Of a stretch of DNA of 12,532 nucleotides, positions 1 to 8,285 are shown piece after piece (within the stretch, counting starts at the first letter, position 1; the number at the start of each line of letters is the position of its first letter). The stretch is from contig JAOPWF010000232.1 in the NCBI GenBank assembly GCA_025965815.1, positions 1-12,532 on the forward strand, written 5' to 3'. The position numbers were made by a program, and so were the translations under genes. Origin of the DNA: Mycobacterium sp. (GTDB lineage Bacteria; Actinomycetota; Actinomycetes; Mycobacteriales; Mycobacteriaceae). The notes beneath the pieces were generated by a model. It did no database searches. It saw nothing but the letters and a program-made list of their open reading frames with translations, and was not told the DNA's origin.

Positions 1-51
1 CATAGTCCTGCGGGCTCGAAGGCAAATGGGACTCGGGCTGCGCGGGCAGCG

Positions 52-306
52 TCAGCCTTGGCGGGTTGCGACGATGCGTAGCGCCTCCACGGACCGGGAA
101 TCTTGGGGCTCGAGCCCGGTGAGTTCGCGGATGCGGTAAAGGCGATATCGCACGGTGCTGCGATGCACCCCGAGGACCGCAGCGGTCCGGATCAGGTCGC
201 CATCGAGCCCGCGATACGACCACAGAGTGCGCAACAACACCGCCATGAACTCGTCCGATAGGCCCTGGTGTTGAGCCATCGAGGTGATCATCGGTCGTGA
301 TGACAC
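52..306 (-). pseudogene. PucR-type C-terminal helix-turn-helix remnant
   Basis: The 84-residue product consists almost only of the C-terminal DNA-binding domain of PucR/CdaR-like regulators. It has a TLWSYRGLDGDLIRTAAVL helix followed by GVHRSTVRYRLYRIRELTG, the typical 'HR-TVRYRL-RI--LTG' recognition helix. Family members are normally several hundred residues long with an N-terminal sensing domain. Here the frame opens at a GTG (304-306) three codons after an in-frame TAG, and no sensing domain can be read in the roughly 190 bases upstream. I therefore call it an N-terminally truncated remnant. It could instead be a small stand-alone DNA-binding protein, since the helix-turn-helix itself is intact and ends in a normal TGA. 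Family assignment is firm; pseudogene status is an inference. Confidence 0.65.
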
Positions 307-496
307 CGACGGCTAGAGAACCGCATAGGTCCGTACGCGTTCTGCAGGACGTCGGATATTTCGGCGGGAGCGGTATTGCTCAGCGTAATCACCTCCACAA
401 ACCAGACGCAGTTGTGGTGGCTTTGGTTCAACCCGGAATGGCATCACTTACCTGCAAAACGCGGCGCTTGCGGTTACTGCAACTTCAGTGATTGGG

Positions 497-1477
497 CTAC
501 ACCGAGGCGGCCAGCGCTTCCAGGGTTTCGGCGGCGGAGTATTTGGGTTGCCATCCGAGCACGGACCTGGCCTTGCTGATGTCCATCACCACCGAGGTCC
601 GTCCCGCGTGCAACCACTCGATCGCCGACGGCAGGAACGGCAGTCGCGCGATGACGGCCGATGACGCCGCTGCGGCGACGGCGGGCACCCGCACCGGGCG
701 CGCGCCCAGCGCGGTCGCGACCTCGGATAGCGACAGCTCGCCGTCGCCGGCGATGTTGTAAGCGCCGGCTGGAGCCGAAGTGGTTGCCGCCAGGGCGATC
801 GCTGCGGCGACGTCGTCATGGTGCACCAACTGAATCGGGACTCCCGGATCGGGGAAGGGCGGCTTCAGAATCGGTATTGCGCGGGCAGCGGTCCGGACGG
901 TATCGGGCAGTTGATTCCACGGCATCGCGTCCGCCAGTGCAGTCGCCTCGGGTCCGGCGACAATGCACGGACGCAGGACATAGACGTCGAGCGAGGTTCC
1001 GTCGGTGATCTCTGCGAGTGCGGCTTCACAGGCGGCCTTCTGCCCGGAGTAGTAGTGCTCGGGTGAGCCGCGGCGCGGAACCTCCTCAGTGATCGGCACC
1101 GGGTTGTCGGAGTGGTAGCCGTAGGCGGCGACAGACGAGGTGTAGACGAGCCGCCGGACCCGCTCGGCCGCAACGGCCGCTTCGAAGACGTTGCGTGTCC
1201 CCGCGAGGTTTACACGCTCCCCCTCCTCGCGAGACCCCAGGACGATGAACGCTAGATGGATGACCACATCGGCATCGGCGACCAAGCCGTCAACCGCATC
1301 CCGGTCCAGGATGTCGCCTTGCTGGTACGTCGATTTCGTCCAACCGTGCGAGGCGGGGTCGAAGGGGCGGCGCGCCATCCCGATGATCCGATCCACGTTG
1401 GGGTCCGCTTCCAAGGCTGTCACCGCCGAGATGCCGATTTCCCCAGTCGGTCCGGTGACAGCCACGGTGAGTCCCAT
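497..1477 (-). CDS. NAD(P)-dependent epimerase/dehydratase (extended SDR)
   Basis: The 326-residue protein has an N-terminal Rossmann fold with the TGxxGxxG nucleotide-binding motif (TGPTGEIG, residues 8-15). An acidic GDILD segment follows at 54-58, then a TSS strand (113-115) and the active-site YxxxK (Tyr143, Lys147). This is the layout of the extended short-chain dehydrogenase/epimerase family, whose members act on nucleotide sugars, sterols or other hydroxy/keto substrates. The substrate cannot be read from the sequence. I chose the ATG at 1475-1477 because the glycine motif begins six residues later, as usual for the family. A start at 1627 would add 50 unconserved residues and run into the divergent acyltransferase gene. 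There is no strong Shine-Dalgarno sequence. The gene is transcribed away from the WS/DGAT gene across an 88-base gap, so the two may share a control region. Confidence 0.88.
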   Translation of the reverse strand: MGLTVAVTGPTGEIGISAVTALEADPNVDRIIGMARRPFDPASHGWTKSTYQQGDILDRDAVDGLVADADVVIHLAFIVLGSREEGERVNLAGTRNVFEAAVAAERVRRLVYTSSVAAYGYHSDNPVPITEEVPRRGSPEHYYSGQKAACEAALAEITDGTSLDVYVLRPCIVAGPEATALADAMPWNQLPDTVRTAARAIPILKPPFPDPGVPIQLVHHDDVAAAIALAATTSAPAGAYNIAGDGELSLSEVATALGARPVRVPAVAAAASSAVIARLPFLPSAIEWLHAGRTSVVMDISKARSVLGWQPKYSAAETLEALAASV

Positions 1478-1516
1478 TGGCTTATCGTTCCCCAAACCGA
1501 ACCGAACCAACCGCGG

Positions 1517-1543
1517 TTGCTCGGAACGGAGAGTGGGTAACGT
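1517..1543 (+). promoter_or_regulatory. Possible promoter of the WS/DGAT gene
   Basis: A TAACGT hexamer (1538-1543) fits the mycobacterial SigA -10 form TANNNT. TTGCTC (1517-1522) lies 15 bases upstream as a short-spaced -35 candidate. The box sits 22 bases before the acyltransferase ATG, inside the 88-base divergent gap with the SDR gene. This is pattern matching only. Confidence 0.35.
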
Positions 1544-1565
1544 CTGTGCTGAGAGGTGGAGGGCA

Positions 1566-2924
1566 ATGAGGTTGATATCGCCGACGGATTCGATGTTTTT
1601 ACTGACGGAGTCCCGCGAGCACCCCATGCACGTCGGGGGTTTGCAGTTGTTCGAACCGCCGGAGGGGGCGGGACCGGAGTTCGTGCGGGAAGCCTATGAG
1701 GCGATGGTTGTCCAGCAGGACTTCCAGCCCACCTTCCGCAAGCACCCGGCGAGCATCTTCGGCGGAATCGCCAACGTGGGCTGGGCCTTCGACAACGACG
1801 TCGAGCTCGACTACCACCTGCGCCGCTCCGCCCTGCCGTCGCCCGGACGCGTCCGCGAACTGCTGGAACTGACGTCGCGACTGCACGGCAGTCTGCTCGA
1901 TCGGCACCGGCCGCTCTGGGAAGCGAATCTGGTGGAAGGGCTCAACGACGGCCGGTTCGCGGTGTACGTCAAATTCCATCACTCGCTCATCGACGGTGTC
2001 TCCGCGCTGAAGCTCATGCAGCGGGCCCTGAGCCCCGATCCCGACGACACTGAAACCCGGGTTCCGTGGGCCCTGCCGCCACGCCGCCGACGCGAACCGG
2101 AACGCCAATCCCGACTCTCGTCGCTCACTAAACTCGCGGGATCGGTTGCCGCGCTTGTTCCGTCGACATTCGGGCTGGCGCGAGCTGCGCTCGTAGAACA
2201 GCAACTGACGCTGCCGTTCGCTGCGCCACGCACCATGCTCAACGTCCCCATCGGCGGGGCGCGCCGGGTTGCGGCGCAATCCTGGGGGCTGGATCGCATC
2301 AAGAAGGTCAAAAGCGCGGCCGGCGTCACGGTCAACGACGTCGTCCTGGCCATGTGCTCGGGCGCCCTGCGCGCCTACCTCACCGAGCAGAGTGAGCTGC
2401 CGGATACCCCGCTCATCGCGATGGTGCCGGTGAACCTGCGGACCGAGAAAGACGCCGAGGGTGGCGGCAACATGGTCGGCACGATCCTGTGCAACCTGGC
2501 GACCGACGTCGACGATCCCGCGAAACGCCTCGAGATGATCAGCGCGTCGATGCGCGACAACAAGAAGGTCTTCTCGGAGTTGCCGCGCGTGCAGGCGCTG
2601 GCATTGTCGGCGTTCCTGATCGCGCCGCTGGGTCTGGCGGCGGTGCCGGGTTTCGTGTCGTCGACCCGGCCGCCGTTCAACATCGTCATCTCGAATGTGC
2701 CGGGAGCGCGCGAGCCGATGTACTGGAACGGCGCGCGCCTCGACGGCAACTACCCGCTGTCGATCGCCCTCGACGGGCAGGCGCTCAACATCACGTTGGC
2801 GAATAACGCGGACAATCTCGATTTCGGCCTCGTCGGATGCCGGCGCAGTGTGCCGCACCTGCAGCGTTTACTCGGGCAGCTGGAGGACGCGCTGAAGGAT
2901 CTGGAGCGAGCCGCCGGCGTCTAG
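1566..2924 (+). CDS. Wax ester synthase / diacylglycerol acyltransferase
   Basis: The 452-residue protein is a full-length member of the bacterial WS/DGAT family, which transfers acyl groups from acyl-CoA to diacylglycerol or fatty alcohol to make storage triacylglycerol or wax ester. The catalytic HHxxxDG motif is intact (HHSLIDG, His138, His139, Asp143, Gly144). The family's PLW block (RPLWEANLVEGL, 115-126), NDVVLA segment (257-262) and SNVPG block (376-380) are also present. The N-terminus MRLISPTDSMFLL matches the usual family start. The ATG at 1566 is preceded by a good ribosome binding site (GGTGGAGG, about 4 bases upstream), so in-frame codons further upstream are not used. Mycobacteria carry many paralogues (tgs genes), and I cannot say which one this matches. 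It is monocistronic, divergent from the SDR gene, and followed by a long non-coding stretch. Confidence 0.93.
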   Translation: MRLISPTDSMFLLTESREHPMHVGGLQLFEPPEGAGPEFVREAYEAMVVQQDFQPTFRKHPASIFGGIANVGWAFDNDVELDYHLRRSALPSPGRVRELLELTSRLHGSLLDRHRPLWEANLVEGLNDGRFAVYVKFHHSLIDGVSALKLMQRALSPDPDDTETRVPWALPPRRRREPERQSRLSSLTKLAGSVAALVPSTFGLARAALVEQQLTLPFAAPRTMLNVPIGGARRVAAQSWGLDRIKKVKSAAGVTVNDVVLAMCSGALRAYLTEQSELPDTPLIAMVPVNLRTEKDAEGGGNMVGTILCNLATDVDDPAKRLEMISASMRDNKKVFSELPRVQALALSAFLIAPLGLAAVPGFVSSTRPPFNIVISNVPGAREPMYWNGARLDGNYPLSIALDGQALNITLANNADNLDFGLVGCRRSVPHLQRLLGQLEDALKDLERAAGV

Positions 2925-3214
2925 TAGTTAAGGCGGCGATGATGAGCCTGCGCTGCCTCCCCCGACAACGCACGGGGTTGCCTCATCCATCGCCATACGG
3001 GGAACATGAGACGCAACCTATCTCAGGTGCCCCCGCGTACTGACCTATTGCCCGCGCCGGTGTCCGCCAAACCTGGCAACGTCCCATGCGGGAGCGATGG
3101 TTCCGTTCGCAAATAAGCACTCATTTGTCACCTGCGCAGAGCCCGCAGACGTAGTCCCAGGATTGCAACCACTCCACCGTGGCGAATAGCCACACCGTTG
3201 CCGCGTACTCATAA
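2925..3214. other. Intergenic stretch without a supported gene
   Basis: Between the WS/DGAT stop and the hairpin behind lpqH I find no frame with a recognisable domain, a ribosome binding site or credible length. The only open frames are short continuations of alternative frames of the acyltransferase. The stretch ends with an unusually AT-rich patch around 3110-3127 and then the lpqH hairpin, both listed separately. Confidence 0.6.
3110..3127. promoter_or_regulatory. AT-rich imperfect inverted repeat
   Basis: CAAAT (3110-3114) and ATTTG (3123-3127) are exact inverted repeats separated by 8 bases, in a conspicuously AT-rich patch inside GC-rich DNA. The size and symmetry would suit a dimeric repressor such as a TetR-type protein. 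No regulator gene or start codon lies close by, so this may be chance or a leftover of a lost gene. Confidence 0.2.
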
Positions 3215-3248
3215 CAACGGCGGCACCCTTGTCGGGGCGCCGCCGTTG
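3215..3248 (-). terminator. Hairpin terminator downstream of lpqH
   Basis: A perfect 10-base stem (CAACGGCGGC at 3215-3224 with GCCGCCGTTG at 3239-3248) encloses a 14-base loop that can add three more CCC/GGG pairs. It begins 18 bases past the lpqH stop. On the lpqH strand the stem is followed by TTATGAG, so there is no long U-tract, as is common for mycobacterial terminators. It could also stop stray transcription coming from the WS/DGAT side. Confidence 0.6.
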
Positions 3249-3266
3249 CGGACTCGTGGTACCTGG

Positions 3267-3767
3267 CTATGGGCAGCTGACCTGGATCTCGAAGGGCTTG
3301 GTCAGCGGCTGCAGGGGGTTGGCCATGTCGATACCCGTTGCGTTGCCGCTGATCTTGTAGGAGCTGCCGTCCTTGGTGGCTTCGGCATTGCCCTGCCCGG
3401 CGTTCTCCTGGAAGCCGAGGGTGACACCGTTGACGTTGCCGAGCCCGACCGAATGGACCACCGGCGAATCGCCCTCGGCGACCACAGCGGCTATGCCGGT
3501 TGCGCTCTCACCGATCGCGATGTTGACGTTTCCGCCCATCGAGGCGCACACGACCTGGCCCTGGATGTTCTGATCCTGGCCGTCGATCGATACCTTGGCC
3601 CCGCCCGGTGCGGCGGTTGCGCTTGCCGACACACTCACCGAAGCCGACGCGGAACTCGAACTTGCCGAACTGCTGGCCGACGTCGACGACTTGTCCGACG
3701 AACAGCCGGCCAGGCCCGCGACGACAACCGCCGCGCCGCCTACAGCCACCATGAACCCACGCTTCAC
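3267..3767 (-). CDS. lpqH: 19 kDa lipoprotein antigen LpqH
   Basis: This 166-residue secreted lipoprotein closely follows M. tuberculosis LpqH in its N-terminus ([11 protein letters not shown]), the lipobox LAGC with the lipidated Cys22, and blocks such as [31 protein letters not shown] and TGIDMANP. The mature domain keeps two cysteines (Cys74 and Cys165) that should form the family disulfide. LpqH is a cell-envelope lipoprotein known as a TLR2 ligand in pathogenic mycobacteria. The linker after the lipid Cys (about 25-53) is longer and richer in Ser/Ala than usual, a likely site of O-glycosylation. I chose the GTG at 3765-3767 because AAGGAG lies 7 bases upstream and the signal peptide starts there. 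An ATG further out at 3839 would add 24 residues before the signal peptide. The gene is monocistronic and divergent from the dehalogenase gene. Confidence 0.95.
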   Translation of the reverse strand: MKRGFMVAVGGAAVVVAGLAGCSSDKSSTSASSSASSSSASASVSVSASATAAPGGAKVSIDGQDQNIQGQVVCASMGGNVNIAIGESATGIAAVVAEGDSPVVHSVGLGNVNGVTLGFQENAGQGNAEATKDGSSYKISGNATGIDMANPLQPLTKPFEIQVSCP

Positions 3768-3780
3768 TACTGTTCTCCTT
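3768..3780 (-). promoter_or_regulatory. Ribosome binding site deciding the lpqH start
   Basis: Read on the minus strand this is AAGGAGAACAGTA directly before the GTG codon. It is a near-perfect Shine-Dalgarno sequence at normal distance and is the main reason for placing the start at 3767. The second LpqH-family gene in this window has no such site. Confidence 0.75.
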
Positions 3781-3877
3781 TTTGGTTGTCGTGGCCCGTC
3801 AAGATCGGCGAACCGATAGCAGTATGGGGTGCCGCCCACGCGCGGTCACGAGATTGGCCGAATTATTTGCCTACGCA

Positions 3878-3905
3878 CTGACTCTGCGCAGGCTGCGGGT
3901 ATCTT
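3878..3905 (+). promoter_or_regulatory. Candidate promoter of the haloalkane dehalogenase gene
   Basis: CTGACT (3878-3883) and TATCTT (3900-3905) are spaced by 16 bases and resemble SigA -35 and -10 boxes. The -10 box ends 8 bases before the ATG at 3914, so the transcript would have almost no leader. No Shine-Dalgarno sequence precedes the ATG, which agrees with leaderless translation. Confidence 0.5.
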
Positions 3906-3913
3906 CACCCAAC

Positions 3914-4837
3914 ATGAGGACGTTGCGAACCCCGGAAGAGCGATTTGCCGACTTACCCGAATTTCCCTATGCGGCACAGTATTGCGAGGTCGACGATGAC
4001 GAAGGCGGTGCGCTGCGGGTGGCGTGGATAGCGGCCGGCCCACCCGACGCCGATCCGGTGCTGATGCTGCACGGTGAGCCGTCGTGGTCGTTTCTCTATC
4101 GGCGGATGATCCCCATTCTGGTTGCCGCAGGGCACCGCGTGGTCTGCCCCGACCTCGTCGGGTTCGGTCGTTCCGACAAGCCCGCTAGCCACGAGGACCA
4201 CACCTACGCCCGCCACGTCGAGTGGATGCGGGCGCTGGCATTCGATGTCCTGGATCTGCGGAGAGCGACGTTGGTCGGTCAGGACTGGGGCGGGCTGATC
4301 GGGTTGCGGCTGGCCGCCGAGCACCAAGAGCGTTTCGCTCGCCTGGTCGTGGCGAATACGGGCCTGCCGACTGGGGATTTTCCGATGCCGGACATCTGGT
4401 GGCGATTCCGAGAGGCGATCCAGGGGCAGCCGAAGATCGAGATCGGGCGATTCGTCCAGGGCGGGTGCCGTCGGTCGATGACCGATGCCGTCCGGGCGGG
4501 ATACGACGCGCCGTTCCCCGACGACTTGTACTGCGCGGGTCCTCGCGCCATGCCCGGCCTGGTGCCCACGTCACCCGACGACCCGGCTTCGGAAGCCAAC
4601 CGGTCGGCGTGGGAAACATTACGCGCCAGCGCCACACCGATGTTGGTCGCGTTCAGCGACAGCGATCCGATCACCGGACCGATGGGTGCGATCTTCGCGA
4701 GTGCGATGCGCGGAGCCCAAGGCATCGATCATCCGCTGATAGCCGGCGCAGGCCACTTCCTGCAGGAGGACGCGGGCGAGGAGCTGGCCGACGGCATCGT
4801 GACGTTTCTCGACAAGACCCCGCCCCCACACAAGTGA
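3914..4837 (+). CDS. Haloalkane dehalogenase, subfamily I type
   Basis: The 307-residue alpha/beta-hydrolase should hydrolyse carbon-halogen bonds to alcohol and halide in the cytoplasm. The visible catalytic set is the nucleophile Asp124 with the halide-binding Trp125 in GQDWGG, the oxyanion region HGEPSW (53-58), a catalytic acid candidate Asp251 in SDSDPITG, and the base His281 in GAGHFLQED. A Trp pair in the cap (IWWRF, 161-165) may give the second halide-binding Trp. Asp124-Trp125, an acid after strand beta-7 and a length near 300 match the DhlA/mycobacterial DhmA group (HLD-I). Start: ATG at 3914, since RTPEERFADLPEFPY is the usual family N-terminus; upstream in-frame codons overlap the lpqH promoter region. 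The natural substrate is unknown, and such enzymes are common in mycobacteria without any proven halogenated substrate. Confidence 0.9.
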   Translation: MRTLRTPEERFADLPEFPYAAQYCEVDDDEGGALRVAWIAAGPPDADPVLMLHGEPSWSFLYRRMIPILVAAGHRVVCPDLVGFGRSDKPASHEDHTYARHVEWMRALAFDVLDLRRATLVGQDWGGLIGLRLAAEHQERFARLVVANTGLPTGDFPMPDIWWRFREAIQGQPKIEIGRFVQGGCRRSMTDAVRAGYDAPFPDDLYCAGPRAMPGLVPTSPDDPASEANRSAWETLRASATPMLVAFSDSDPITGPMGAIFASAMRGAQGIDHPLIAGAGHFLQEDAGEELADGIVTFLDKTPPPHK

Positions 4838-4838
4838 T

Positions 4839-5153
4839 GTGAGCCCGGACACTTTGCCGGCTAACTGTGACGGATATCGAGATTTTGCATCCGGCGCGCT
4901 CATCATGGTGATTCCCAAGAGTGGACCCGCCAGTCCGCAGACGCAGTCGTTGATGCAGCAGATCCGCGACCTGGAACCCTCGTTCGGCGCCAAGACCGGC
5001 GTGCAGTTCGGCGTGACGGGGCAGACCGCGATGATGTCGGACCTGTCCGAAGCACTGCCGGCGCCGCGGATACCGCAACTGGTGTCGATGGGCAACGGGA
5101 CGCACCGTCTGCTGGTCGCCGCCGGAAGCAGCGGAGGCCGGCACCGCCTCTAG
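4839..5153 (+). pseudogene. MMPL/RND-family transporter remnant
   Basis: The first two thirds of this 104-codon open frame (about 4860-5070) read like the extracytoplasmic loop that leads into the second membrane helix of MMPL/RND transporters. The segment GALIMVIPKSGPASPQTQSL is followed by QIRDLEP and VTGQTAMMSDLSEALP. In intact members, after 'DLS-AL' the chain enters several hydrophobic helices in a protein of 700-1000 residues. Here the similarity stops near 5070 and is followed by a short unrelated tail with no membrane helix. The frame starts one base after the dehalogenase stop with no ribosome binding site. I read it as an internal fragment of a lost transporter gene, truncated on both sides. 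The tail overlaps the last codon of the convergent lipoprotein gene. Confidence 0.7.
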
Positions 5154-5593
5154 CAGGACACCTTGATCGCGAAGCTTCCGGAGGTCCTGAAGCTGGGGTT
5201 GGTGAAGTTGAAGCCGTCGGCGGTGCCGGTGATCTTGTAGGTCCTGCCGGTCACGGAAACGCTGGCGTCGTCGCCGAGGTCCTTCTGGTAGCTGCCGGTG
5301 AAGTCGCCGAGGTTGCGGATGCCGACCGACTCGGCGGTGAGTGCCTCTTTATTGGAGACCGCCGCCGTGATGCCGGTGGCGTCATCGCCGGTGGTGATGG
5401 TCAGCAGGGACTCGGTCGACTGGCACGACACGGCCTGGGTGGTGCCGGTGGACTTGTTGTTGATGGTGATCTCGGCGGTGCCTGCGGGCAGGCCGCCGGG
5501 CGGTGGCGTTGCGGGGGCGGGGCCCGACGAGCATCCGGCGAGACTGCCGATGACCAGTGCGGCGGCGCCGACGACAGCGAATCCGATCTTCAC
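5150..5593 (-). CDS. LpqH-family lipoprotein, second copy
   Basis: The 147-residue protein has a short signal peptide (VKIGFAVVGAAALVIGSLAGC) with lipobox LAGC and lipidated Cys21. A Pro/Ala/Gly linker (24-39) precedes a domain that aligns with LpqH along its length: AEITINN, a cysteine at 57, DDATGITAAVSN, SVGIRNLGDFTG, TGRTYKITGTADGFNFTNP and a terminal Cys147. Cys57 and Cys147 would form the family disulfide. It is clearly diverged from the lpqH copy about 1.4 kb away. I chose the GTG at 5591-5593: no Shine-Dalgarno is present, but a TACATT -10 box ends exactly 7 bases upstream, typical of leaderless mycobacterial genes, and longer versions add 46 unconserved residues that run into tgt. 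It is probably an exported, membrane-anchored surface protein of unknown role. Confidence 0.88.
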   Translation of the reverse strand: MKIGFAVVGAAALVIGSLAGCSSGPAPATPPPGGLPAGTAEITINNKSTGTTQAVSCQSTESLLTITTGDDATGITAAVSNKEALTAESVGIRNLGDFTGSYQKDLGDDASVSVTGRTYKITGTADGFNFTNPSFRTSGSFAIKVSC

Positions 5594-5600
5594 GGAAGAA

Positions 5601-5606
5601 AATGTA
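5601..5606 (-). promoter_or_regulatory. -10 box for leaderless transcription of the second LpqH-family gene
   Basis: On the minus strand TACATT (TANNNT) is separated from the GTG start at 5593 by 7 bases, so transcription would begin at or next to the start codon. No clear -35 box or Shine-Dalgarno sequence is seen. The gap to the divergent tgt gene is only 67 bases. Confidence 0.55.
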
Positions 5607-5651
5607 TCGGCGACGATGCCCGTCGCGGCCGGGAATCCGGCAATTGGTTGA

Positions 5652-6884
<1,233 letters not shown>

Positions 6885-6919
6885 CCTGCGGGGTTCTTTG
6901 ACGTGTGCACAATAAGAAC

Positions 6920-8143
6920 ATGACGACCACCGCCGAATCACAGGCGTTGTTGCTGCAACTGCTGGACCCGTCGAACCGTGCTGACCCGTATCCGCTCTAC
7001 GAGCAGATCCGCGAGCGGGGGCCGCTGGAGCTCCCCGATGCCAATCTCACGGTGTTCTCCGGCTACCAGGACTGTGATAGCGTGCTGCGCCACCCGTCGT
7101 CGGCCAGTGACCGGCTCAAATCCTCGGTCGCACAGCAGCAGATCGCGGCCGGTGAGTCGCCCCGCCCGATGGGCACGCCGGGATTCCTGTTCCTCGATCC
7201 GCCGGACCACACCCGGTTGCGGAAGCTTGCTCAGAAGGCGTTCGCGCCGAAGGTGATCAAGGCGCTGGAGCCCGATATCACCGCGCTGGTCGACGACCTG
7301 CTGGACAGGATCGAGGCCGCCGGGAGGTTTGATGTCATCGCCGACCTGGCCTACCCGCTGCCGGTCGCGGTGATCTGCCGCCTGCTCGGCGTGCCGATCG
7401 AGGACGAGCCGAAGTTCAGCCGGGCGTCGGCGTTGCTGGCGCAGGCGCTGGACCCGTTTATCACGTTCACCGGAGAGTTGCCCCACGGCTTCGACGAGCG
7501 GATGCAGGCCGGCCTGTGGCTGCGCGAGTACTTCCATGAGCTGATCGAGCTACGCCGCAGTGACCCGGGCGAGGACCTGATGTCCGGCCTGATCGCGGTC
7601 GAGGAGTCCGGTGATCAGCTGACGGAAGAAGAGATCATCGCGACCTGCAACCTGCTGCTGGTCGCCGGTCATGAGACGACGGTCAATCTCATCGCCAACG
7701 CCATCCTGGCGATGCTCCGCCACCCCTGGAACTGGGCCGCGCTGGGCGCCGATCCGCAGCGGGCGTCCGCGACCATCGAAGAGGCGCTGCGTTTCGACCC
7801 GCCGGTGCAACTGGTCGGCCGAATCGCCGCTGACGACATGGTGATTGGCGACGTCACCGTCCCCAAGGGCGACACCATGATGCTGCTTTTGGCTGCCGCA
7901 CAACATGATCCGGCGGTATTCGACCGGCCCGACACCTTCGACCCGGATCGGGAATCCATCCGGCATCTGGCGTTCGGCCACGGGCCGCACTTCTGTCTCG
8001 GGGCGCCGCTGGCGCGGTTGGAAGCCAGCGTGGCGCTCTCGGCCGTGACCGCGCGGTGCCCGCGGGCCCGGCTCGACAGCGAACCCCAGTACAAGCCGAA
8101 TCTCACCCTGCGGGGCTTATCCACACTGGCCGTGCAGGTTTAG
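6920..8143 (+). CDS. Cytochrome P450 monooxygenase
   Basis: The 407-residue soluble bacterial P450 carries the I-helix oxygen-activation motif AGHETT (249-254), the K-helix ExxR (Glu288, Arg291 in EEALRFDPP) and the haem-binding loop FGHGPHFCLG with proximal Cys359. The substrate region GTPGFLFLDPPDHTRLR is typical of class I enzymes that receive electrons from ferredoxin. No ferredoxin or reductase gene is beside it. The substrate is unknown. My impression, from memory of the N-terminal style and the gene neighbourhood, is a CYP164-like mycobacterial enzyme, but this is not established here. I prefer the ATG at 6920 (MTTTAES); an in-frame GTG at 6905 would add five residues, and neither has a strong ribosome binding site. 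It lies just behind tgt on the same strand. Confidence 0.93.
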   Translation: MTTTAESQALLLQLLDPSNRADPYPLYEQIRERGPLELPDANLTVFSGYQDCDSVLRHPSSASDRLKSSVAQQQIAAGESPRPMGTPGFLFLDPPDHTRLRKLAQKAFAPKVIKALEPDITALVDDLLDRIEAAGRFDVIADLAYPLPVAVICRLLGVPIEDEPKFSRASALLAQALDPFITFTGELPHGFDERMQAGLWLREYFHELIELRRSDPGEDLMSGLIAVEESGDQLTEEEIIATCNLLLVAGHETTVNLIANAILAMLRHPWNWAALGADPQRASATIEEALRFDPPVQLVGRIAADDMVIGDVTVPKGDTMMLLLAAAQHDPAVFDRPDTFDPDRESIRHLAFGHGPHFCLGAPLARLEASVALSAVTARCPRARLDSEPQYKPNLTLRGLSTLAVQV

Positions 8144-8285
8144 GCAGAGCGAGCACGCACGCCGAAGCGCCGAAAGTGCGGTGAGGGGCGAAGATCCGCC
8201 ACGACAACCGCCGTGACCGCACGGTCGGAACCGTGGCCGCACAGTGGAATCGGGGACGGCGGTGCCTGCGCGGCGTACGGTCTAG

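Noticed and set aside
1..3. A possible minus-strand ATG leading out of the left edge, with AGGA just upstream
   Set aside because: Only the start codon would lie in the window, so nothing can be said about a gene.
307..496. A short minus-strand open stretch before the PucR remnant that looks slightly protein-like
   Set aside because: It is in a different frame from the remnant, contains no motif of the PucR sensing domains, and has no start signal. I cannot support it as part of the lost gene.
1599..2858. A 419-codon open frame antisense to the WS/DGAT gene
   Set aside because: The plus-strand gene has all WS/DGAT motifs and a ribosome binding site; the antisense product has low-complexity Arg/Gln/Val composition and no recognisable domain.
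3198..3881. A 227-codon plus-strand open frame across lpqH
   Set aside because: It is the shadow of the lpqH coding sequence on the opposite strand and has no ribosome binding site or domain.
8220..8235. CACGGT-CGGA-ACCGTG hairpin behind the P450 gene
   Set aside because: A 6-base stem with no T-tract, 76 bases past the stop, in GC-rich DNA is expected by chance. It is too weak to call a terminator.
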